Positions 51,346 through 61,087 of a stretch of 64,000 bases of DNA are shown here, in pieces; position 1 is the first letter of the stretch; each line of letters starts with the position of its first letter. This DNA comes from Moesziomyces globuligerus (taxonomy: Eukaryota > Basidiomycota > Ustilaginomycetes > Ustilaginales > Ustilaginaceae), in assembly GCA_030849465.1 (NCBI GenBank), contig JARVLF010000018.1:62001-126000 (forward strand), given 5' to 3'. Made by a program: the position numbers and the translations under genes. Below the pieces are notes generated by a model. That model ran no database searches. It had not been told where the DNA came from and was given only the letters and a program-made list of their open reading frames with translations.

Positions 51346-52453
51346 TGGTCCAGTGGGTGCAGCGAGGCTTGGATCGTCGAAAGCTTATGGACAAAGCTTG
51401 AGCTTGTAGGCCTTCTTATCTACCCAGCACTCTCTGTATTTGCTTTGTCCAGCGGCCCGAGACGCCAACGCCCAAAAGTGTCGCCGATATCCTCTGCCAC
51501 TATGTGACTCTTTCACATCACCACTCCTACGGCTCATAATTGCGCAGATGCGCGCTGTGATATCATACCACAGAAGCTCGTTGACACATCACCTAATGAT
51601 TGCGCCAGTGTAGCCTGTTAGCAACAACCTATCAACCACTTGAGAAGTGCTAGACTCGCCGACACATTGTTTCTCCGCGACCATCGTGGCTGTCACCAAG
51701 GAAATCGACTCTGTTACGCTAGTCACCGACGTGACTTAGAGCATGGCCCATTTCGAGGCGCTCTCTACCTTGGAAAGAAGGTTCTGACCCTTTCTGTTGC
51801 ATCTGTGTCGAAGTCGGCAATGCCAGAAGTAGCCTCCAAGATGGAATCAAATGCAAGGCATTGCAGTGCCGTTGCCGTGTATGAGGTGGAACTGGTGCCG
51901 CAATCTGCCTGGCGTGCAGCTGGTTCCGGCGCAACGCCACCGTTTCACAATGCGCACCGGACGCTCCAGCCCGAGCCTGCGGTGGGGCGCAATCCACACC
52001 GCCACATTAGCCACAGAGGGTCCAATCCCAACACCGTCCGAGGGAAGGGCAGCTTCGTCGTGCATGACTGGCTACTGTTCATCGAGCTGCACCACACGGC
52101 GGGGGAAGAGCTTCTCCCGCCTCGGCGAGGGCCACAGGGGTCTGGCGATCGAGGCGAACATCTCACAAGCTGGCGAATGAGGCTGGCAATCTCAAGAGAT
52201 AAGGGAGCTGCTAGACCTTAAGGCGCTGGCCGCGAGCGCAGCTATGCGGTCAGGCTCTGCGGACTCGAGACGACATGACGAGTCACACGCGACCGATACA
52301 ATGATGACGAGGGAGTAGATTGACATAAGAGTGGCTCACTTCTCTGCCTGCCCGATGATCGAAACGCCCGGAGCTTCTGTAGCCAGCGATGGGGGAAACG
52401 TTGCAGAGTCGAGCCGGGGTTTGAGGCCTAGTTGGGCGACATCGCGCGCTTGT
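51346..52453. other. 1.1 kb cluster spacer
   Basis: The promoter of member E lies at the left, with GATAAG on the minus strand at 51415-51420, 75 nt before its start. A 193-residue plus-strand frame (51640-52221) has no signal peptide and no recognisable domain; I do not call it a gene. Confidence 0.4.
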
Positions 52454-52771
52454 TCAGGCAGACCAGGCTTTGCGGAGGGGATCGTTGACGTTGGGGTGGT
52501 TGTAGTCGGGGACCTGGATGGGTTTGGGGATGGGGATGGGTGTGCTTGGCTGTGGCAGCACGAGGGGTTCGTTGGGAGGCTGGACGGTTGGGATGCGGAT
52601 TCTCGACGGGGGTCTGCGACGGAAGCGTTGAGCGATGCGGCCGAGGTTTTCGAGCGTAGCCCGGGATGCTTTGAGCAGAGCCTGGACTTCGTCGGTCTCG
52701 CCACCACCGTGCACGACTCCCACCAACACCAGAAGCACCAACGTCGACGTCAGAAAACGTACCCGAACCAT
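52454..52771 (-). CDS. small secreted protein with Pro-rich tail
   Basis: A 105-residue intronless frame starting MVRVRFLTSTLVLLVLVGVV (signal peptide). An in-frame ATG at 52822 would add 17 residues before it and spoil the signal. The mature part is a predicted helix (TDEVQALLKASRATLENLGR), then a basic stretch (AQRFRRRPPSRIRIP) with possible kexin sites, then a Pro-rich tail (LPQPSTPIPIPKPIQVPDYN) ending DPLRKAWSA. There is no cysteine after the signal and no W-N motif, so it is not assigned to the neighbouring family. No TATA-like box was noticed at the spacing seen in the others. It marks the right end of the secreted-protein block. Confidence 0.65.
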   Translation of the reverse strand: MVRVRFLTSTLVLLVLVGVVHGGGETDEVQALLKASRATLENLGRIAQRFRRRPPSRIRIPTVQPPNEPLVLPQPSTPIPIPKPIQVPDYNHPNVNDPLRKAWSA

Positions 52772-53638
52772 CCTGCGCGTAACAGTGTCAACGTCTCTCG
52801 ACAAGCACAACTTCCAAGCCAAGATGCCGGTGGAGAGGAGGAGAGGAGGCGAGAGTGTAAGGCTACGATCGAGGCATGGATCACACCAAAAAGGGCGGGA
52901 AGGGGTGAGGGGGGTAGGGGGTGAGATTTACGACGACCGGCAATGCCCTCCGACTGCCAGAGGCGTGGGAACGGGTGGGGAACGCTTGCATCCACCCGCA
53001 AGGCTCGCCACCGGCGTCCGCACAAGGCAGCACCTCATCACCGGCAAGGCGACCTCTTCATTCCATCTGCGTCAACGGACGGCCATTCTTCTGCCGGACA
53101 GGTGCGGCTTCACCGTCGCCTTATCTCGGCGCTTGCGGTGGGATCCACGCACTTGAGCCGCAGAACCAGCCAGCAGCATTCCAGGCCGTAAGCAGCCCGA
53201 CCAGTGGCACCTCAGGGATTCGACTAGAAGAGTGTGACTCACGACATCAATGCAGAGTGAGTGGAACCACAGACATCGGCCAATAGCGCCAGTGTAAGCG
53301 CACGACATCAATGGAGGGGTGGGACTCTCTCTGAGTCCAAAGGCGTAGATGGTGACCGAGCTGGGAGAAGACGTGGCAGCGAAGGGTACGCAGGCGCTCG
53401 TATGGATGCCTCGTCCTCTTCGGCGGCGCGCGATGTGCGGGGGTGCTCCCGCTTTGACGTTTCTGGGCGATCTGGTTGGCCTGGTGTCCGTAACGAGCCT
53501 TGGTGTGACCGACCAGAGCCAGAATGAATCGCGTGACTGAGACCCATTAAAAGGCAGCAAGAGGAGTTCAGAACGAGGCGAATCACCGTGCTGACGGGGA
53601 GAAGTTGTGGTCGAAACGATTGAATTGGCGGAGCGCAT
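52772..53638. other. spacer between the secreted-protein block and NUP133
   Basis: About 870 bp with only short frames on both strands. No gene is supported. Confidence 0.4.
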
Positions 53639-56600
53639 CTACTCGAGTGCCATGCTCTGCTCGGCTTGTTGGTGAGCGGCGGCGATGCGAGCGAGTTCGT
53701 TTGCAAGCCTCGGCAGATCGGTATCCTCCAAGAACGCCGCCAAGGTCGCCTGCTCCTTGGCCCTGTCATCGCACACCTTGTGGACCAACGCATCATCAGC
53801 CTCCACCATCCTCGCCTCGACAAGAGTCTTTACCTCTTCCTCATCCGCCACAAGATCCTGCAGCTCGAGATACGCCGACCTATTCGCATCCTCCGCCAGC
53901 ACCTCGGCAAGCAGCGCATAGAGCGCAGTCGCCTGCAGATCCGCAAGCACCGTCTGGTCCGAGACATTGGTCGTTTCGGAAAGCGCAAACCAATCGTCCC
54001 TCAACACTGCCCTCCTCCACACCGCCCTCAGTGCCTCGGCTAGCCTAGGACCGGGGGCGTCTTTGGCGCGCAGAACGACCTTGACCGCCGTGGCAAAGTC
54101 CTCGAGCTGATTATCGGGCGTGTCCTTGAGCGTCAACAGATCCACCAGATCTTCGGACCCGAGGTACCGGTTCGAGAAGAGCAGTCGCTGCACCAGCTCG
54201 ATGTACCTCTCGCGGTAACCCGGATACTCGCCCAACCTCGTCGCGACCGTATCGACGATCTCGACAGCTAGTGCTCGCGCCTCGGCACTGCCGACCGCAG
54301 GAAGATCCGACGGCAATCCACCGAGCGCGTTCTCCCACAGCAGCGTCAGACTCTCCTGCACCGCGACGAGGTCGAGGTGGTCGTCGAAAAACTCGATCTG
54401 CTTCTGCGTACCCACCGTCTGCAGATCCTGCACCGTCAGCGTCGAGAGCACGCCGAGCTTGGCCAGGCTCAGCATGAGCTTTCGCTGCGCGAGCACGTCC
54501 TCGCCGAGCGCGAGCCGCTCGAGCTTACCCGCCGCCGCGTCGAAGCGCCGCAGCGCCAGGTCGTGCAGCCAGCCGAGTCGATCGTGTCCGGGCTGCTCGA
54601 GGAAGGCGAGGACGAGCGGCGCGTGCTCCTGCTTCTGCTCGAGCAGCACGCGCGGCTGGCCGTGCTCGAGCAGCCAGGCGTAGAGCTCAAACGCAAACGG
54701 CTGCGCGTAGCGGTCGAGATACGCGTCGATGCGCGCGCTCGAGCGGAGGCTCGGCTCGTGACAGAGCTCGACGAGCGTACGGAAGTCGTGGTACTGCTCG
54801 GCCAACGCCAGTGCGCGGTCCGACCTGCCGATCGCCACGAGCGGACGCACGAACAACGGCCGCGCCGAGCGCAGCGTCGTCGAGAAGACACTGAGCTCGC
54901 GCTCGTACGCGGCGTCGGCCGCCGCCGCCGCGGTGAGGTAGCGCAGCCGCTCATCGTAGCACGCGAGCGCGATCTCGGCGAGCGTACACAGCTGCGCCTT
55001 GAGCTCGGCCTGGACACGCTGCTCGCGCTTCACTTCGTCGCCCACACCCGCGTACTCGGTGGGCGACGCATCGATCGCCGACCCGAGCTCGCGCGTCCGG
55101 TCGGGGATGAGATTGACGCTGATCGAAAAGAGCGTTTCCAGCAGCTGTACGCTGCCGCTCTGGGCGGTCCACGCCTCGAAGGGCGCGTCCTTGCTGGCGT
55201 CGATGCCGTACAGTCGTCCGTGCTCCTTGCGGTAGCGAAGTGCAGCGCGGAAGGCCGAGAGCACGGTGCGGTTCAGCTCGAGCGTGTCGGTGGAGCGCAT
55301 GCGCAGCGGCTGCGCCGCCACGGTGTTCGCCCGGCGCAGCAGCCGATCCAGCACCCTGGTCGTCAGATCGGCATGGTGGCGGAAGAACCTGCGCACGACG
55401 TCGTCCGTGCCGACGCCCAAACCTTGTTCGGCCATGACCGTCTCGATGGCGCGCGCGAGCGGGCTCGGCGCCGCCGCATCGCCGTGCGAGGCCGAGTAGA
55501 ACTCGTTCTGGTACACCCAGAGCTCGGCGAGAGCCGCGGCCAGCTCGGCGTCAGCCCGCAGCTGGCGCTTGGTCGACTGCGGCAGCTTCTCCAGATGGCC
55601 GCAGGCGGCGACGAACTCGACGAGCACGCGCAGCTTGCCCAGCCGATCGCGGAGCGCGGCGCGCAAGTCCACCGGCGGCGGCACCGTCTTGGCGATCGGA
55701 TTGGCAAAGGTGAGCAGCTCGCGGCTGAGGTCCTGACATGCGGTCATGAGCGTGCCCTGGAGGTGCTCGGGCAGACGGAAGGTGAGCGGATTCAGCGCCG
55801 ACTCCGAGTAGTAGAGCGCCTGCTCGATCTTGCCCTGCAGACGTTCCGTGTCCGCACGCTGACGGTCGGCGGCGGTGGCGTAGGCGGTGCATCGCTTGCG
55901 GATCGCGTCGATGCTCGTCTCGACCAGCAGCGCGCCGGACGCCGCCGAGATGAGCGAGAGCGCAGCTACGGCGCGACCAGGGCCGACATCGACGGCATCG
56001 CAGCCCGTGCCGATGAACCTGTTCTTGACGTCGTCCTTGAGCTTGACGACCTCCTCGAAGCTCTCGCAGCCGGCTTCGAGCTGTTTGGCTACGACGGCGT
56101 CAGCGAACGCCACAAAGGCCGCCGGCCCGCCGTTGGGCATGCTGAGCGACGGCGTCGCATACGGCCTCGGGTCGGCAAAGCTCGTGTACTTGATCGGCTG
56201 AACCCCGGCCACGACGAACGAGGCCGCGTCCTTGAGCACATCGAGCGTCGCGAGGCCGTACTGGAGCGGCGCGTGTTCGGTCTTGGTCTGAGCGAAGAGC
56301 AGGACGAGTTTGCCGTCGGCCTGCACGGCTCCGTCGAGGAGGTCGAAGGTGAGGCTCTGGGCGGCGCTGTAGCGCTCGTCGTTGAGCTGGAGGACGCTGC
56401 TCGCCACGACCTGCTGCACGTCCTGCTCGGCGACGAGCCGCTCGCCGCCCTGGTCGAGCACGTGCCACTTCTGGACCATCTTGCGGCCGATCGCGTAGAC
56501 TTCGCGACCTTGCTTGCCCGGCTGGACGGGCGCGACGGCGATGGCGGTGATGGCGTCGTTGGCGGAGCCCATGGCGGAGGTGGCGCCAAAGATGCGGCCG

Positions 56601-57628
56601 AGCAGGCCGCGGGGCTGGGTGAAGGGACGGATCTCGGCCTGGAGCACGCCGGCTCTGCTGCCGACCGAGACGCGGAGCAGCCGCGAGGCGCTGGTGGCGA
56701 GCACGACTGTGGCCTCATCGAGGCGCTGGAGCTGAGCGATCGCTTCGCCGGACGAGGCAAGAGGCGCAGCGAGGCGCTGTGCGCGGTCGTGACGCGTGAG
56801 CGACGACGAGATGCCCTCCCACAGGCGCGTCTGGCCGTCAGGTGTGACGAGGAGGAGCGCCGGTTCGCGTTCAGCGCCGCCGCGCGGAAGGAAGCACGCG
56901 TGCGAGAGGTCATTGATCGCCCACATGCTCGACGAGGCGTACTCGGGCACGGGAAAGACGAAGCACGTGGGGGCGCCCGTGCCGATGCCGCGACTGGCGT
57001 AGTTCCACACAAAGCACTGGGTGCGCGAGACCACAGCCGCGTAGCCGGTCTGGACGTCCAGATGGCCCTGGAAGGCGTCGATGTACATATCAGCCTCTGC
57101 GAGCAGCTCGAGCACCTCGGTGGGCAAGCGAGAGTAGGCCGAGACATGGAGCCACTGGTCGCCAAGCAGTATGGTGCCCTCTTCGAGATGGGTGTTTGCG
57201 TCCTTGGCAGCTGGCACGGCGGCGCGGCGGGAGTAGTTGGCATGCGCAGCAGAATGGACCGTGTCTGCTACCGAGCGCATATCGGCGTCTTCGCTGATGA
57301 CCGAGCCCTCTCGATCGAAGGCTGGGTTAGGACTGAGGAGTGAAGCGCTGGGGCCGGCGGTAGCGGCTAGCATCGAGGATGGGCGGGGCCTTGCGCGCGA
57401 CGTGCGCGCCCGCGCCGTACCGTTGAGGAAGAGCGAGCCGGAGGAGACATCGGCGTCGGTGTCGTCGCGGCGGAAGGTGACGGGCGAGAGGAACGAGGGT
57501 GGGGAGACGGGATCGTGCGAGCCAAACACCGGGGTCCCTGCACGCGAGGCGCGCTGGGTGGATCGCGCGGCTCCCGCGAGCGGAGTCGAGGAGCGCGCAT
57601 CACGCGTTCGGGATGGCGTGGTGAACAT
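53639..57628 (-). CDS. NUP133: nucleoporin Nup133-like scaffold protein
   Basis: This is a subunit of the Y-shaped (Nup84/107-160) scaffold of the nuclear pore. From MFTTPSRTRDARS the protein is 1329 residues, in the Nup133 size range; the 92 codons upstream to 57904 look like leader sequence. The first 100 residues are Ser/Thr/Arg-rich. A beta-propeller follows (LHVSAYSRLPTEVLELLAEA, DVQTGYAAVVSRTQCFVWNYA, MWAINDLSHACFLPRG), then a long alpha-solenoid with the VLDRLLRRANTVAAQPLRM and LLFSNRYLGSEDLVDLL segments. It ends with ELARIAAAHQQAEQSMALE. No introns are evident. A 988-codon open frame on the opposite strand is a shadow of its GC-rich codons. Confidence 0.88.
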   Translation of the reverse strand: MFTTPSRTRDARSSTPLAGAARSTQRASRAGTPVFGSHDPVSPPSFLSPVTFRRDDTDADVSSGSLFLNGTARARTSRARPRPSSMLAATAGPSASLLSPNPAFDREGSVISEDADMRSVADTVHSAAHANYSRRAAVPAAKDANTHLEEGTILLGDQWLHVSAYSRLPTEVLELLAEADMYIDAFQGHLDVQTGYAAVVSRTQCFVWNYASRGIGTGAPTCFVFPVPEYASSSMWAINDLSHACFLPRGGAEREPALLLVTPDGQTRLWEGISSSLTRHDRAQRLAAPLASSGEAIAQLQRLDEATVVLATSASRLLRVSVGSRAGVLQAEIRPFTQPRGLLGRIFGATSAMGSANDAITAIAVAPVQPGKQGREVYAIGRKMVQKWHVLDQGGERLVAEQDVQQVVASSVLQLNDERYSAAQSLTFDLLDGAVQADGKLVLLFAQTKTEHAPLQYGLATLDVLKDAASFVVAGVQPIKYTSFADPRPYATPSLSMPNGGPAAFVAFADAVVAKQLEAGCESFEEVVKLKDDVKNRFIGTGCDAVDVGPGRAVAALSLISAASGALLVETSIDAIRKRCTAYATAADRQRADTERLQGKIEQALYYSESALNPLTFRLPEHLQGTLMTACQDLSRELLTFANPIAKTVPPPVDLRAALRDRLGKLRVLVEFVAACGHLEKLPQSTKRQLRADAELAAALAELWVYQNEFYSASHGDAAAPSPLARAIETVMAEQGLGVGTDDVVRRFFRHHADLTTRVLDRLLRRANTVAAQPLRMRSTDTLELNRTVLSAFRAALRYRKEHGRLYGIDASKDAPFEAWTAQSGSVQLLETLFSISVNLIPDRTRELGSAIDASPTEYAGVGDEVKREQRVQAELKAQLCTLAEIALACYDERLRYLTAAAAADAAYERELSVFSTTLRSARPLFVRPLVAIGRSDRALALAEQYHDFRTLVELCHEPSLRSSARIDAYLDRYAQPFAFELYAWLLEHGQPRVLLEQKQEHAPLVLAFLEQPGHDRLGWLHDLALRRFDAAAGKLERLALGEDVLAQRKLMLSLAKLGVLSTLTVQDLQTVGTQKQIEFFDDHLDLVAVQESLTLLWENALGGLPSDLPAVGSAEARALAVEIVDTVATRLGEYPGYRERYIELVQRLLFSNRYLGSEDLVDLLTLKDTPDNQLEDFATAVKVVLRAKDAPGPRLAEALRAVWRRAVLRDDWFALSETTNVSDQTVLADLQATALYALLAEVLAEDANRSAYLELQDLVADEEEVKTLVEARMVEADDALVHKVCDDRAKEQATLAAFLEDTDLPRLANELARIAAAHQQAEQSMALE

Positions 57629-58066
57629 CGTCGTGAGGTGATGACGGTTGGTCGTAAAGCGAAGTTCCCCGTCGATGCAATTCTTCGCGTCGATCCAGAA
57701 AAGCGCAGCATTCGACCAAGCACGAACAACACCCAAAAGAATCAAGGTCCTCCACGAATCGCTCGTGCACCGTCCTGCCATCCCACGCTGAAAATCGGCG
57801 GTCCCGATCAGCGTACAGACACAAACGCGATGCATCAATTTGTTAGATTGTTTGACCTCGAGACGAGACCGGGGCATAGGCATGATCTGATTGCAAAGCT
57901 CCAAAGCATGGTTGAGCGGAACAAGATTTGCCTAGCAGAGATACTAGTAAGCGATACAGACTGAAAACTAGTGCGAAGATACGATGCGAGAGCGAAGAAA
58001 CCAAGACGATGCTAACAAAAACAAACTCAAGACAGCATGGAGACAATAGGAAGGAAGGAAGGGGGG
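57629..58066. other. NUP133 upstream region, no gene seen
   Basis: 438 bp between two minus-strand genes. In-frame codons extend NUP133 upstream to 57904, but they look untranslated. Confidence 0.4.
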
Positions 58067-60346
58067 TCAGATTTCGGGCGAGGGCGATTCGTGTTCGTCG
58101 GCGCTCTCTTCGTCCATAGCTTCGTGGATGGAGCGCATCATGTCGACGTCGTTGGCACTCGATGCATCCGAGAAGTTCCAGGGGAACGGATTGGCGGCGC
58201 CGCTCATCTCCGAGTCGTCGGACGCCGGAGCCGTCTCTCTCTGCGTGCCCCTCGTCTGGACCCTCGCCGACGCCGCCGCCGTCGCCATGGTCGTCGAAGC
58301 TGCTCCACCGGGCCTCCAGATCCTGACCGTGTTATCGTCGCCGCACGAGGCGATGGTGAGCGCATCCTTGGGATGCCACGCGACGCCGTTCACCGAGCCC
58401 TTGGCATGTCCGGCGAGCGTTTCGATGAGCTTGCCCGTGGCGCGGTGCCAGATGTAGATCTTGGCATCCTCGCTACCGGAGATGACAAAGTTGTCGTCGA
58501 TGCCTCCGAATCCGCAGGGAATGACGTGGTGAGTGAGCTGATGCCCGTGGAAGCGGCGGACGAGGCACTGGCGACGGATGTCCCACATCTGCAGCTCGCT
58601 TGGACGCACGTTGACCAGCGCGTACTGCGAGTCGGCGCTCACCGCCAGACTGACCACGTCCTCGCGCAGGTAGATCGAGCCCGTCTCGTCGCGCGTGCGC
58701 AGGTTGATGAAATGGATCCGATTCTTCTCCGTGCCCATGGTGCGCGAGCCACCGCCTAGATCGGCGTGCGCGTCTGCACGCCCCACCTCGTGACCCAATC
58801 CCGTCGAGGCCGTGGTGTGCGTAGCTGTCGACGATGAGCTGTCGCTCAGCTGGTCGGACGCCGTCGAGGTGCTCAGCGCCGCCGCCGCGTGACCGCGCGC
58901 GACCGAGGTCGGGATGGTCGACGGCGCCACCTGCCTCTGACTCAGCGCGATCAGATGCGCACCGTCCGGCGAGGCGGCCACGGCCAACACGCGGAAAGGC
59001 GAGGTGGTCTTCTTGTGCAGCACATAGCCGTCCGCATCCCAGTAGACGATCTTGCCGTCCATGCCGCCAGTGACGAAGCCCGAGCCGTCCGGAAGCCACG
59101 TCGCCGTCGCCACGGTGTAGTTGTGCTCGCGAAGCGTCAGCATGGTGCCCAGATCGATCTGACAGAGCGTCACGTCCACCTCGGACGTGGCGAGCAGCTT
59201 CTTGTCGTCCGGCGACCACGATACGGACGAGATACTGTCCGAGAGCGGCACAAATTTCATCATGAGCTTGTAGTCATCCGCAACGCTCCAGATGAGGATG
59301 CTCTTATCCGCGCCGGCCGTGGCGAGCTTGGTGCCATCGTGAGAGAACTGGAGACACCACACCTCGTCGTGGTGGTCGTGAATCGTATGCGCTACGCGCG
59401 AGGGGAAGACGGATCGGTCGGATCGGTGATCGGTCAGCAACGAGAAAGGTGCGCCGTGCGGCTGGTTGTAGAAGGGGTCCTGCTGCTTCTGGTAGCTCTG
59501 CGCCTGTTCGAGTAGTTGTGGCAGACGTCGACTGGGCAGCATGACGAGTGGGGAGACGGCGGCCTCGATTTCCATCATGAGGTGTCTGCGCGAGTCGCCG
59601 TTTGCGCCGTCCCAGCCGGCACGCTCGCGGAGCTGTTCGGGCGAGGCGGTGACGACGAGACTGGAGAGCAAGTGAAGCTGCGACGTGTCGTTGCTGAGCG
59701 GCGTGAGCTTCTCGCGCAGCACGGTGAGCGCCTTCTTGGTGTGGCGTGCCTCGAGCAGCTCGAGGTAGCGCTGCTTTTGGAGCATGAAGCGAATCGAGCG
59801 CAGGCTGACCAGGTCGGGTCGGCGCAGCACCGAGTCGATGAGGTCGTGGCTGTGTGCGTCGGATGCGATCGGATTGGCAGTCGAGGAGGATGAGGCTTGC
59901 GGCTCAAGCGCTAGGCTGGCATTGGCGCTACCGGAAGGGCTGCGTGCGGCTAGGATGCGGCGTGCGGCATAGGTGAGACCGTCGATGAGCAGACGTTCTG
60001 CATTCCTCCAATCGCCGCTGAGCACGGCGGTACGAAAGGCGGTGATGGATGGGTGCTCGAGCGCGATGCCCGACTCGGTCTCGAGCGCCTTGGCCGCATG
60101 ATCGTAGCCCATCTCGCGCAGCGACTGGAGGGTGAGCTTGACCATCTCCCTGCGGTCGATCGAGCTTCCAGGAAAGAGCGGGGCGAAGACGGCCGCATCT
60201 GCGTAGTCATCGACGGGACCAGCAGACGAGCGGACGGGACGATGACCATTGGCCGTCGATCCGCCGGCTTCAAAGAACGTCGACTCGCCAGCCTCCCTAC
60301 CGTTGGAGGAGCTGCCGTTGGTGGCCATGGCAGCGCTGTTGGTCAT
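58067..60346 (-). CDS. GID7: Gid7/WDR26-type WD40 subunit of the GID/CTLH ubiquitin ligase
   Basis: The GID/CTLH E3 ligase degrades gluconeogenic enzymes and other substrates; Gid7/WDR26 builds higher-order assemblies and recruits substrates. This 759-residue protein has a LisH motif (MVKLTLQSLREMGYDHAAKA, about residues 68-88), a CTLH helix (ITAFRTAVLSGDWRNAERLL, about 98-120), and a CRA-like region (about 165-290 with SIRFMLQKQRYLELLEARHT and SSLVVTASPEQLRE). Seven-bladed WD40 repeats follow from about residue 340 (HHDEVWCLQFSHDGTKLATA, SSVSWSPDDKKLLATSEVD, ATATWLPDGSGFVTGGMDGK, GHAKGSVNGVAWHPKDALTI). A Ser/Thr-rich insertion of about 70 residues sits between repeats 4 and 5. The C-terminus is acidic. 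The upstream region to TF spans about 740 bp. Confidence 0.9.
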   Translation of the reverse strand: MTNSAAMATNGSSSNGREAGESTFFEAGGSTANGHRPVRSSAGPVDDYADAAVFAPLFPGSSIDRREMVKLTLQSLREMGYDHAAKALETESGIALEHPSITAFRTAVLSGDWRNAERLLIDGLTYAARRILAARSPSGSANASLALEPQASSSSTANPIASDAHSHDLIDSVLRRPDLVSLRSIRFMLQKQRYLELLEARHTKKALTVLREKLTPLSNDTSQLHLLSSLVVTASPEQLRERAGWDGANGDSRRHLMMEIEAAVSPLVMLPSRRLPQLLEQAQSYQKQQDPFYNQPHGAPFSLLTDHRSDRSVFPSRVAHTIHDHHDEVWCLQFSHDGTKLATAGADKSILIWSVADDYKLMMKFVPLSDSISSVSWSPDDKKLLATSEVDVTLCQIDLGTMLTLREHNYTVATATWLPDGSGFVTGGMDGKIVYWDADGYVLHKKTTSPFRVLAVAASPDGAHLIALSQRQVAPSTIPTSVARGHAAAALSTSTASDQLSDSSSSTATHTTASTGLGHEVGRADAHADLGGGSRTMGTEKNRIHFINLRTRDETGSIYLREDVVSLAVSADSQYALVNVRPSELQMWDIRRQCLVRRFHGHQLTHHVIPCGFGGIDDNFVISGSEDAKIYIWHRATGKLIETLAGHAKGSVNGVAWHPKDALTIASCGDDNTVRIWRPGGAASTTMATAAASARVQTRGTQRETAPASDDSEMSGAANPFPWNFSDASSANDVDMMRSIHEAMDEESADEHESPSPEI

Positions 60347-61087
60347 ACCGGGATCAAGGTGGCGGCGCGGGCGTGGCGTGGTGGGAGAATGGGTACGAGG
60401 CGAGCCCAGCCTGGCCCTCTTGGGCGAGCGGGCCTGGATAGGGCTTGCGGAGCGGGAGTCTTGACGCGGCGTGCTGACGAGCGGGTGCTGGCTATGCCTG
60501 CCAAGAGGATGCGACGAGTGCGGGGAACAGGAAGCGTAGGGCAGATGTATGCTGCCCTAGCCCGACAGTGGGGTCAAGAGCGAAGCCAGGATGACAGAGC
60601 CAAATGCGCCGAGGCTGCTGTGTTGCTTGGGGTTCGATTTGCGCTGGCCGGTTCAAGGGATTCTGGCGGGCGATCGAGGCCAGCTCAGCGATGGTGTGGG
60701 GAGGGTGAGCAACACGATAAGCTGGCGCCAACTGCACCCTGACGAGGCATTGAAATAGCGCAGTCGACGCGCGCACGCACCAGCCAGCCAGGCGCAGCAG
60801 GCCAGCCTCTCTCGAAACCGGGCAGCTGGCCAGCCAAAACCCCAACCCCGCCTCAAATTCGCATGCGCCCCCAACTCAGCTGCACCCGAATCAGTAACCG
60901 CACCCTCGCTTTCACCAGCCCTTTCAAAAGTGGAGGTTTCCCCCACTTCCCGGCGATACCAACTCCCGGCCGTGACGGAGGTTCAAGTTGCACGCTGCTC
61001 ACCACACGAGTAGGACCATGGATACAAAGAGAACAACTACAATAGATACAAAGGCTGCGCTTGCGCAGTGGTAGCGCAGTGCGGTGC
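60347..61087. other. GID7 upstream region, no gene seen
   Basis: This spacer lies between two minus-strand genes. No RNA gene or repeat was recognised. Confidence 0.45.

Noticed and set aside
51640..52221. 193-residue plus-strand frame in the cluster spacer, with W-N residues in an overlapping frame
   Set aside because: It has no signal peptide and no exon structure of the W-N family, and the two W-N hits lie in a different frame that is preceded by a stop.
54377..57343. 988-codon open frame opposite NUP133
   Set aside because: It is fully antisense to a clear nucleoporin gene. Long antisense frames are expected where GC-rich third positions remove stops, and its product is Arg/Leu/Glu-rich with no domain.
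57629..57904. 92-codon N-terminal extension of NUP133
   Set aside because: Its sequence lacks the Ser/Thr/Arg-rich character of the N-terminus, and a better start with MFTTPSRTR lies at 57628.
61050..61082. tRNA D-arm-like string (GCGCAGTGGTAGCGC)
   Set aside because: No matching anticodon or T-arm follows, and it runs directly into the end of the transcription factor coding region.
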